From: Odontocerum albicorne
Lineage: Eukaryota > Arthropoda > Insecta > Trichoptera > Odontoceridae
NCBI GenBank assembly: GCA_949825065.1
Contig: OX463839.1
Location: 31,381,540 to 31,445,539, forward strand
DNA: 64,000 nt
Direction: 5' to 3'
The notes under the pieces are model-generated. The model saw only the letters and a program-made list of their open reading frames with translations. It was not told the origin of the DNA and made no database searches. Below, piece by piece: positions 46,607 through 58,600 of this stretch. A program made the translations under genes and the position numbers. The stretch's first letter is position 1. Every line of letters begins with the position of its first letter.

Positions 46607-49600
46607 AGTTATCAAGACGAACCAGTGGGTGGTTTTGATGTCGGGTCTTTTCCAAAGGATTTTGGATATGGCCCATTCGAACAAGATAGCGATCCACAAA
46701 CTGGCTCCATGCAACCCGAACAGAAACCTAGAATTCTCTTGATGGGACTCAGAAGGTCAGATTATCTATTTTTTTATCAATTTATTGAGCCCTCTAATGC
46801 AAAACATCAATAACATAATTTGATCAGTTTTTTTAAAGAGAGAAGAAAATAAACAGCAAAAAATCATTTTCGAAAGTTAATATTAATTTTATATCAAACA
46901 ATTAAGCATTGGAAACAGGTATCCAAATAATTATATATACATTTGTAGAATTATTTAGATTTTATTTCACATACATACATATCATCACACCATTTCATCA
47001 TTAGGACAGAGATCCAGACTTTCCTATTGCAGCACACATCTTTCACCTCTACATCCATACACCTTCTCCTATAGCTCCCAAGATTTATCTGACTACATTT
47101 TATTCTCTATACTATTAACTTCTGTAATATGTTATATTGTCACTATATATTTTTCTTAGTGCATGCATTTATACAACATTTCTTCAGCTATCTTCAATCT
47201 TTTTTTGTGTCCATGTTTCAATCCTATACGTCCATGGTAGTATTAAAATGCTTTTGTGGATTTGATACTGTTTTTCAGTTCGAGTATATATGTTTTAGTG
47301 CCCCATTGACTTTGTTTCGCTCTGAATTGTCTTACTGGCACAATCTCACATTAATCTCAACTTCATCCATATTATTGCTTTATTAACAGTTTGTTTCGGA
47401 TATATAACATAGATTCTCAGAACTATTTAAGATTTTAACTATCTTGGCGCCATAAAACTTTTGTATTTGATTTTGGTGTGTAGTCAACTAAAGTACAATT
47501 TAGCAATCTGGTTCCCACACTACAAGCTACATAGAAAGAATACAACACAATTTTTCGCATTACGTCAATTTCAAATTGCAGGTTCTTATAGATTTAATCG
47601 ACTATAATTCCTTCATAGACTTTTTGAATATACACTCATTAGAAAATACAAGAAAAATATCAGATCTCATTGCCCTATATAAAATTTTGCGCTCAGTTTT
47701 TGACAGCTGTTAACTCCTTCAGTGGATAAGCTTACAAACCCCCTTTCGACTAAATAGATCGCAACAATTATTCCACCAAGGATAATACAACTTTCTTAGA
47801 TTTTTGTGAAATCTTGAAAAATCTTTAACCTCTAAGCGAGTAAGATTTTGTAAGTAAAATAAAAAATTGGTTTTGTAAGTAATATAAATAACGTAATTGC
47901 TGCCGCCATATACAAAATAATTGAATAGATAAAAATATTTGAGCCATGTCCGTTTTATGGATAAATTGTGTACGTCCATACTCTATGGACGTACACAATT
48001 TATCCATAAAACGGACATGGCTCAAATGTCATAATAATACCATGTACGTCCATACTCTCTTGAGGTAAAAATTCGCTCGCCGTACGGCCATACTCATTTA
48101 CAGGTTAAAAGCTGTGTGTCCAAAGTATAAATAATTATATTTTTTTTGTTATTTTCTTTCATTTAATATAAAATTCATGTCTTTCAGTGGTATTGGGCCT
48201 TCTATCAGTGCTACCGCTATCCTTTTCAAAATCCTTTATGGCTCTAGCAGAAAAAGGGTTCCTCCCCTGGAACAGCTCTTTCATCAAAGTGTGACTATCA
48301 AATTTTCTTTTCATTTCAGTTCTTCCTCCACCCTCATGTCCCTATAGAGTAAAACACCACTGGTTTCGAGAGTTTTGCGTTCCTTTGGTGGGAGAATTTA
48401 GATTTTTATCTTTATATAGTTTATCAAAACCAAAGAAGACATTTTATGTATTGGTTACGGTACATAAAATGTCTTCTTTTTTGTTACCATTTTTCTTAAC
48501 TGCTTTAATTTTCAGGTTGTGAGTTCTTTGTCTGAATAGTCTTTTTGCCAATTTCAAAGTCTTTGTTCATTAGGGTGTGTATGATACAATTGTTTTGTCC
48601 CAGATGGAAATCTATGAGTTCATATTAGGGTAACTAAATGAGTGCATTGTGTGCGCTTAATATATTTGGTATACATCACATAATTTTCTATAGATCACCC
48701 TTGATGATTAAGGTTGCAACATCTTCAAAACATCAGCTATTTTCTCATTAAAATGAAATTTATTTTTAAACTAATATAACAAATCTAGTAAGAAAAAAAG
48801 TAATGGAGTGTATAAAGTGTATGAATAGAGAAATTGTAAATGTGTATGCCTAGATAGAAAACTTGCGATGTTCTATAAAAGAGAAACAATAAGCTGTAGC
48901 CATCTTTGTGTGATTAATAAACAGAATAACAATTTTATCTATATAACAATATATTGTGTAATCAATCATACCTTCACATATATTACATTGAAGTATCCGA
49001 CATCCCTTGGTTTTGTTGCTTGAATTTGTTGATAATTTAATTGAATTATGGAATTGATTACACATATTAATAAAGTTAATTAAATCATGTAAGAAATTTA
49101 TATTAAAAAAATTGTTTTATATTTCAATTTATTTCTTTATAGGTCTGGAAAATCATCAATACAAAAAGTTGTGTTTCATAAAATGTCACCTAACGAAACA
49201 CTATTTTTGGAGTCTACAAATAAAATAGTTAAAGATGACATCAATAATAGTAGTTTTGTTCAATTTCAAATATGGGACTTTCCAGGTCAAATAGATTTTT
49301 TTGATCCTGCTTTCGACTCAGATATGATATTTGGAGGATGTGGAGCTTTGGTATTTGTGATTGATGCACAGGTATATTTCTAATTTATCAATTCGATTCT
49401 GACTTAAAAATTCAACTTATGCACATTTTAAAATGTTCAATTCTCTAACTGCATTTTATATCTAAAAATCTTCGGAAGACTTCCCTGACCTAGTTGCTAA
49501 TACGCTTTCAAATTTGATTCATAAGGGTATCCAAAAAAGAGGGAAAACAAAGGGTCCTAGTATGGTTAAAAAAAGTTTATCTGATAACAATACTCGCATG

Positions 49601-52600
49601 CGCTAGATATGTGCTAGTGTTGTTGCCTGCCACTTACGGTAGTATTTCCAACATATAAGATGGCGAATCGTAAGTTGCTTGCCTTCTTCAGTGGTTCTCA
49701 ACCCGAATCTGAAAGCTCGATTACTGAGGCCAAAGACAATATTCTCATGGTCATTCTTTTCAACAAGCACACATTATCAATTTGGATATGTCACGGAATA
49801 TCATCGTATGTCAATTGATTATTTTTAAAAATCTGACAAATATCTTAAAATTAAATATGATGAAATTTTTTTCTCAATACATGCCAAAAATACTGATGAA
49901 AATTGCTCCTTTAATTTTTTTGGAGAATGGTTTTACAAAAATATGGATAACTTATGTAATTCTTGCTGATATTTTTGTAATACACTTCACATCATACAAA
50001 TAGAACATATTTATGATAATAATTATATATTATACTTTATAATTATGAATTAAAAATGAGAAAAAAAAATATTTATTCACAAATGTGTTTCCCTACACAA
50101 ACCCCATGAGCCCGTGTTTACATCGCGTACAAATTAGTGCAGACTACTTTATTCCACTACCACTTTTATTTATAATATTGTCTTACATAATTTTTGCAAG
50201 ATTTTTCAAACGCACTGCTGGCATATCCCGACGTATCATCCGAAATAATAACTGACATTGTAAAGCCCGGCTCCTTACATAAAAAAAAAATAAAACAAAA
50301 AAAATTAAAAATTTTCCTTTTTTTATAATCAATATTCACAATTTATATAAAAAAACCAAGCACGTGCCAACGACACCCTCCGCGGTTGAGCGCAAAACCC
50401 GTACTGACATTAATGTCAGTATATCGACTCTCCATAATCTTTGTTAAGTTAAGTGGAGGAGTTGATATATCGATTTTCAGCACTTGAAGGATTAATTCAA
50501 AAATTTATTTTCAAGATGGCACTAAATTGGTAAGTCATCTGTCTTCCAAACTGGGGTTTGTGAGTTCGATTTCTGTTGATACACAATTTCTTTCAAACAG
50601 GGTCCCTGTCTGGTTTTCATCTAAGACCTCTTAACATCTTTCTTGTTGGTTAGAAAAGGTTGCCGCATAGCAATACACCTTGTTTACAATGATTGAGTAA
50701 CACAATTCTTTATAAAACTCTTTTTTTTGTTTATAATGACAAATAAAATCAATTTATTAAATTTATAATAAGATACAACTCGATAAATTTAAATACTCAA
50801 AACCATTATAATATACTCGTATATTACATAATATATGATTTTCATTAAAGGATGACTATATGGAGGCACTGAACAAACTAAATTTGACTGTTACAAAGGC
50901 TTATAAAGTGAATCCAACTATCAAATTTGAAGTTTTTATACATAAGGTGAGAATTAACAAATTTTCATAACCATTTTTATAAGTTTACTATTTATTCTGT
51001 CCAGTTTGAAGTGGTAAATTCTTGTAAAATATAATATCTCTCTATTGATGCTGTAAATTTTCAGTTCATAGGAATCCATTTTTAATTAGAAAAATCAAAA
51101 TTAAACACTTTGATAGTTCTATATCTTTTATTTATTTATTTACAATGGCCTTGTCGAAATGTCTATTTGACAAGACCATTGTATGACGAAATACTGTCAA
51201 TCAGTAAATAAATGAAGGATATAGAATTATAAAGCGTTGATACCCGATTTTTCGACATATCTGGAAAATTAATTCTGAAAGACTTACAAGTAAATGTGTC
51301 TGAAAATAATAGAATGATAAAGTTGACAAAATTTTGACAAAGATAAAGTTAAAAGAATGAGAAACAGAAGAGCATGCATGAAAGTGGATGAGGCAAAGGC
51401 TATGTGTGGATTTTTTAGGTGTGGAAATCTTTTCTCTCTGCCTGCCCCAAAAAGAGACAAAGTGTGATAAAATATATACTTTCCAAAATATTTTGTTTAT
51501 GAAAGTGTTTTTGTATTATAATTATGACTTGTTATTTCAGATAAGTTACTCGGCAAATAAAATTGGAGAATACAGCCATTATAATATATTGAAATTATTG
51601 TTAGCATCTGATATCAATGATAAATATTTTTGTTAATTTAAGGTTGATGGTTTAAGTGACGATTATAAAATGGAATCTCAACGAGACATTCATCAACGAG
51701 CAACAGATGACCTTAATGACTCAGGAGCTGACCAAATTCATCTTAGTTTCCATTTAACATCCATTTACGATCATTCAATTTTTGAAGCCTTTTCAAAAGT
51801 AGTTCAGAAATTGATCCCGCAGTTACCGACCCTTGAAAATCTTCTCAATATTTTGATATCTGTAAGTATAACTGTATTATAGATTTTTATATTTTACTAG
51901 CTGTACCCGGCCACGTGTTGCTGTGACTAAGTCTGGTTAAATGGAAAAGAAAGAAAAGAGAAAGCACACGTTTATAATATGTTTAGTTTCACAATGCTTG
52001 TGGGCATACAATATTTTTGACGTTTTTAAGCTACTCTCAGCCTGTCGCGTTCATTCTATTGAGAACGAAGCAAATCTGAAGCTGCAGAACATGATCGCCA
52101 TGCTCGCAACCGTGCATCCTCAAGTCTGGCTGCACGTCGCTCTGCTGCTTCCTCGGCACGTATTTGAGCCATTCTTTATCTGTTTCGCTCGTTCGCTGAC
52201 GACCTAACTTTGATCTTCTGCGAGGCATTATTTTGATGAACTAAAGCAGATCGATTGCACTGAAAAAGAAGAAAGAAAGTTATAACAAAAACATATAAAA
52301 TTGCGAAACATTAAATAAGGAGAAAACACGAACTAAAAAACAAAAAAATAACGTGTCGCCACAAAGTAGAGTATTGCAGGCAAGCATTTATTTCATCCGC
52401 CGGTGTCGATTGAGGAATTACAGGTAATGTTTGCCTGAAATCTCCTGCAAGCAATATTAATGCGTTCCCAAATGGTCTGATGTTTCCACGTCAATCTTGC
52501 AATGATCGATCAAGAGCCTTGAGCAATTTTTTATGTGCCATTGTGCATTCATCCCAAACAATAAGTTTGCATTTCTGCAATACTTTTGCTTTGGAAATGT

Positions 52601-55600
52601 TGCACGTGGGAGCTGGGAGCCGGATGCTGTGGAAATGTTGCACGTGGGTTTAACATACGAACATTTACATAATTATTTATTGACACAGAAGATTTCTCTA
52701 ACCCCGTTATTGACAGTTTGCATTATTTGATCTTAAATGCCTTTTTGCTCAAGCGTTAGCTTAGGAATATTTGATTGCACATACGACAAAAGATCATCCG
52801 TGTTGTAATTTTGTTCACGACGCAATTCTATATCGAACGAAGCAGCAGCAGATCGATTCGGTGATGGCATTCCCAATTGATTGAGAACTTTGCGATTTCT
52901 AAGCACAAATCTTCAATCATTATCAACGCTTCGTTGTAGATTTCTGTTGAGAAATCCATGTTCATATTTGTAAACATACAAATGTATAAAACATACACAT
53001 AAAACATGCATATCGTCATTGTTAAGGAAAAAGTCATTAATTGCATTTTAGACTTTATGGAGAAAAACTATTTTTTTCTCTATAAAATCCAAAATACTGG
53101 TTTCATTGAAAATATTTACCTTGTTTGATTTATTGTATTGGCCTACATGTTTATGTGTTGAAAAAAAACTGTTTAGATACTCGAAAGATGTAAATATGTG
53201 AGAAAGATCACTTAATGATTTTTTACACAGTTGATTTTAATTTTTCTTGAGAGGTTTTGAGGGTTCTGCACAGTAAAATTAAGTATAAAATTGAACAACT
53301 TTATAAAAGAAAATAGTATTATGTAAAATAATAAGTATCACCACAATCGCTGGATGAATCACTAATAGTTTCTTTATCATCAGCTGGTAGAGATGCGTAC
53401 CAGCTGGGAAATTCTTCCGGCACCACTCCTGAAGAACACAATTTTAACAAATCCTTCTTTTTTGCATTTGCGATTGGCAACATTTTGTCATACAATTTGA
53501 CAAGAAGAGTGTTACCCGTATCAGCTGCTGTGTTACGTGGTCTTCCTCGGCCGGTTATGATTATTTTTTTATATGCACCGTTATGCTCATATTTGTATGA
53601 AATTTGTTTTGGGTTCACTTTTTCATGTTTCAGACATTTTATCTTTAACCAATTGACTTTTTCGCCTTCCTCATCAATGCTGCATTCGATTCATTTCTTC
53701 GACGTAAATGGTTGTGGTACACTAATTGTTTTATACTTGATGCAGACAGAACATAAGTCCTTTTTAGGTTTAAAAAAGGAATAATTATAATTGTTGCAGG
53801 AATAGTTTCTGTAAGTTGATTGAGAAACGCGTTTTGAATTATTTTTCTCGGAAAATTCCTTATATAAGTCGTACATTTTCAAAATAGACAAATTTTTGTC
53901 AAGATACAGCTTTTTACTTGATTTTCGCACATAGTGCGATTCCATCACAGGAAAACTTTCAATGTGTTCCTTCAATGGCCGCAAAATTGTCTCAGAATGT
54001 TTATTTCCCGGACCACTGTTTCCACGGTTGTCTTTTCCTGAAAAAAAGCGCTCAGCGGTAGTGAATTCAAAAGCTTTGTTCAAGAGGCCAATACTTATAG
54101 AAAGCGTTTTCTCGAAAAACTTCTGACACACTCGATGCTTAATTCCGCTAGTAGTCAAAAAATAAGTATTTGAAATCGATCTTACTTTATTTGAATTGAA
54201 TTGTTTGGCTCAAGGATTGTACATTTGTTAAAATAAATTCTTTTTTACGATTATAATTATTCAATGCCCAATACGATTTACAAATCGAAACTCTATCATT
54301 CTCGGTAAAATTATTATAACATTTAAAACGACAGAACTCACAATTCACTTGATTTGTTAACTTAGCAGGTTTTAATCCTTTTTTTGTTTCGTAAGGAAGG
54401 CATTCACTTCGTCTTTTCTTTGATACATTGTTTCCACATAGAAGGGTTACCCACACCCCTCTTTCATCTTAAACCACGTTCAATTGAAATTTCCTCAGAC
54501 AAAGATACTGGAATGTCAGCGACTCTAGATGAACTGCATGCCTCGTTTTGATGTTCTTGTACAGGATCAGTGTTAACAATATTCTCCTCAACAACATTAT
54601 CTTCTAATGTTGATTAGTTTATGGATTCCACATTCGTTGGATTGGGCATGTAATCCGGATCACCGATCGTGTCATCAAAATATTTATGATCACTTCGGCT
54701 AACAATGCTTAATTAATATCGAGTGACAGTTTCTTGTAAAAAAATAATTTCATTATATTATAATATTTCGAGATTATGTTCAATGTATAATTAAAAAAAA
54801 CATATAATTTATGTTAAAATGAACATAAATTTGTTAAAATTTCAATGCTTACCAATCACACTGTCTTTTTCTAAAAAAAAAAGTTTAATAAAATCGCCAA
54901 AACTTAACACATTGATCGCCAATAGGATTTTCGTAAAATGTCCAAAACATGTTTTAACATTTTTAATTTAATATAACCTACCTATCACATTCATGGGTAT
55001 ATCTTTTAGAACCATGAAGATACCCTAAGGCCATATCGTAGTAAGATAGAAAAGGGCCATGTCGGCCAAGTTTAATAGTAGTTTAATACAAAGCGCGTAG
55101 CCGACGGACAGAATGACACTCTGAAGTTAGGTATGCCGTGTCAGCCACCGGTGGCCGACACGGCCCAATTGGAATACCTCGGTGTTGGCCACCGGTGGCT
55201 GACACGGCTATCAACGTGTTAACCACTTAAAAAGTAAATTGCATGACAAACACACTGTCAACGTCTATCTCACACAATTCATTAATTGCAACTTCATGCG
55301 TATCATTAGTAAGGAAAAACTCATCAAGTAATATAATGACTTTCCCATACAAACAAACAATCAATTTTTACAGTTAATGATTTTTTTAGTGGCCTAACTT
55401 CGCTATTCGCTTAAATAATGCCGTTTTTGACTTTTAGAATGATAGAGATTTGTGTTTTTGATTCAAATAATGAAAAATCTCATTTTGAGCAAAAATGGTA
55501 ATTAATGACTTTTTCCTTAACAATGACGATATAAAACATAAAAATACATTGTCAAAAGTTTACGTTAGTTGCATTAGTTAGGGATCCGCATTCGTAACAT

Positions 55601-58600
55601 ACAGAAAAATACATACCAACATCACGCCGTCTCGCTGAGGCACATGGCCGTGAAATGGTTTGAATTCAAATGAATTTAAGGCACATGGTTTGAATTCAAA
55701 TGAAAATCAATCAACACAATTCAATTTCACCACTAATTGCACTGAAAAACGAAGTGAAACAACTATTCTTTAGAGCTAGATGTCAACAACGCACACTTTA
55801 CGAAATGACGCATAAAATATTTAGTATAGCTAGGTTGCTGTTGCGTTCAACATAGAGCGCTCCCATTATATCGTCTGTTTTATATACTTTTTTATAAATA
55901 TTATTTAATATTTATTATTTAATATGTATTATTTAATATTTAATTATTTAATATTTAATTATTTAATATTTATTATTTAATATTTAATATTCGAAATCAA
56001 AATGAAACTGTCAAAATTCCACAGCAATCTATGAAGAACTTTCGGAGATTTTTAATTAATGAACATTTACATTTTTATTTATATAGATATTTAATATTTA
56101 TTATTTAATATTTAATTATTTAATATTAATTCCGAAACGTCGAAAATGCAATGTGACATAACTGTCAATGAGAATTGTTTAGTTTGTGTGTGTCGCTGTA
56201 GGGGGCGCTCCCGTTATTTCGTCTGTTTTATATACTTTTTTATATACAACCGTATATAAAAAATATATATAAACATGCTTGTATACGAATGCAACCTTTT
56301 GTCAAAATTTTAAAGCAATCGATGAAGAACTTAAGGAGATTAGAGATTTTCTATTAACGAACATTTTTATTTATGTAGATTTCGTACCTTGATGCATATT
56401 TTTTTGATAAGTTAATCTTCATCTTCCTCCCCTTAGCCTAGAAAGGTCAGGGCCCCATCACCTGCCCTATTCTTTTAAGAGAAGTTTATGGTGACGCTGC
56501 TCCAACTGATAAATCATGTAGGGAATGGTTTCGACGTTTCAAGGATGGAGATTTCAGCGTCGAAGACAAGCCTCGCTCTGGACAGTCAAAAAAATTCGAG
56601 GACAAAGAATTGGAGGCATTACTCGAAGAAGATCAGAGTCAAACGCAAGAGGTGCTTGCAGAATCATTGGGAGTGACTCAACAAGCTGTTTCCGTACGAT
56701 TGAGAGTCATGGGAATGATTCAAAAACAAGGAAATTGGGTGCCTTATGAACTGATATCGAGAGACGTTGAAAGGCGGTTTTTCACTTGCGAGGAGCTGAT
56801 TCAAAGGCAACAAAGAAAAGGTTTTTTGCATCGGATTGTAACTGGAGATGAGAAGTGGATATTCTACGACAACCCCAAGAAGAAAAAATACTACGCTAAG
56901 CCAGGTCAATCGTTGCCATCAACCTCAACATCAACACCAAAACCGAAAATACATTGTTCGAAGATCATGTCCTCAATATCTGGTGGGACCAAAGGGGTGT
57001 TGTTTACTATGAGGTGCTGAAACCTGGCGATTCCATTACGGGCGATCGGTATTGGCTACAATTAATTCGTTGGAGCCGTGCATTGTGAAAAAAACGGCCG
57101 GAATACGAGCAAAGACATGATAAAGTTATTCTTCTTCATGACAACGCTCGGCCTCATGTCGCAAAAGTCGTAAAAAAATATTTGGAAACGCTCAAATGTG
57201 ATGTTTTACCGCACCCACCATATTCCCCGGACATTGCTCCTTCTGATTACTGGTTGTTCCGAAGGATGCAGCACGATTTGGCAGGTCACCGGTTCACTTC
57301 TTTCGTAGAAACCGAAAATTGGCTCCAAACTTGGATCGCCTCAAAAAACTAGTCATTTTTTCGAGATGGAATTCGAAAATTGCCTGAGAGATGGGAAAAA
57401 GTAGTAGCCAGCGATGGACACTACTTTAATTGATCTGTTCATTCATTTTGTTTAGAAATAAATGCATTTTTGAACACAAAAAAACGGATCGAACTAATTT
57501 GTACACCCAATATATTTTTTGCTTGAATTGGACCTAAAAATATGAAATTACTTTCCGCATCACCCAATATGTGACGGTTGATATATTCAAAAACTTAACA
57601 TAGCTTTCCTAATCGCCGAACTCCTAGGAGGATGTAATATACCACCAGCAGCATTAATTTCACCATCCTATCGTCCATCATAGGAAAACTCTGCTTCTTT
57701 TAATTGACATAATTTTCTTTATTTTCCTTTTTTATGAAATGGTTATGACTGTTAAACCATTTTTTGGATTATTCACATGATTTCCATGTGACCAAGTATA
57801 TGCCAATTGATATACGCAGTCCTTTCTCACCTAGGTCTTTGAGTAACTCAGACATCATTTCATCGACTCGAGCTGCCTCTCCTATTTTTTTGCATTTACT
57901 TTCTCAAAAGATATTGCTATTGCTAACATGAAAAATGCAGATATTGCTGACATGGTAATATGTGACAGAAACAAAATGAAGTAGATTTTGCATTTATACC
58001 TTTCACTTGAACTTTGATCAGAATCAGCCCCTTTTGAATAAAAAATAGTATTATTTTGTTTTCCGTAATAAAAAATCTAGTAGTGTTGCACCATTCTGGA
58101 ATCTCCATTAAACGAGCAACTTTTTAAAGTAGTATTCTGTAAATGCCCAGCACAATTTTTTTTACCACAGAATACCAATATTTAGCATAATGATTTTAAT
58201 TAAGTTTTTTTTTATTTTTCAAGTAATTTTTTTGTACACCCCTAATAATTTTGGAAATCATTTTGTATGCGATAGATAAGGCTACTATTCAAAGGTATTT
58301 TACATTCAAAAAAAAATTAAAAAATGGTAATTTGTACACAACACAGTAAAAAATCTGATGCAAGGTAGGGATTTTACGAAATTTTACAAAAGTCCGAATA
58401 GCTTAAAAACGGCAAGGTTTTTACTGAAGTCCAGTTTTGATATTCTGGTAGGTCTTGACCCAATCTATCATCGCCCGAAGTATGATTCACTATTTACGGG
58501 ACACCCTGTATATAGTCTTATGATTATTACAAAAATATAAGACAAAATTAAGATCAACAACATTAAGTAACAGATCATAAAGAGTTTATGAACATTATTT

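Larger units (their letters stand above)
53011..55531 (-). mobile_element. Unclassified DNA transposon with 32-bp perfect inverted repeats
   Basis: 2521 bp inside the Helitron. The 32-bp ends (53011-53042 and 55500-55531) are exact complements; each begins TATCGTCATTGTTAAGGAAA. Flanks share AAAACAT (53002-53008 and 55533-55539), a possible 7-bp duplication offset by 1-2 bases. A degenerate third copy of the end lies at about 55295-55330. The transposase fragments at 53319-54456 belong to an insect family I recognise but cannot name. A GC-rich palindromic block lies at 55135-55208, near the end where the gene would start. Confidence 0.7.
51897..56379 (-). mobile_element. Helitron with nested insertion, in RagC intron
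   Basis: Read on the minus strand it begins TCTACATAAATAAAAATGTT at 56379 (preceded by A) and ends GGCCGGGTACAGCTAG at 51897 (followed by T). So it has a TC start, a CTAG end and an A/T insertion site, as expected for Helitrons. A second Helitron 5' end lies inside at about 56085. Helicase coding remains at 52330-53010. The DNA transposon at 53011-55531 interrupts it. Total 4483 bp. Confidence 0.85.

Noticed and set aside
47937..48027. microRNA precursor
   Set aside because: Perfect pairing over 44 bp with a 3-nt loop is unlike a normal pre-miRNA; recent snap-back duplication fits better.
56664..56909. Minus-strand ORF
   Set aside because: Antisense to the cecropia-type mariner transposase.
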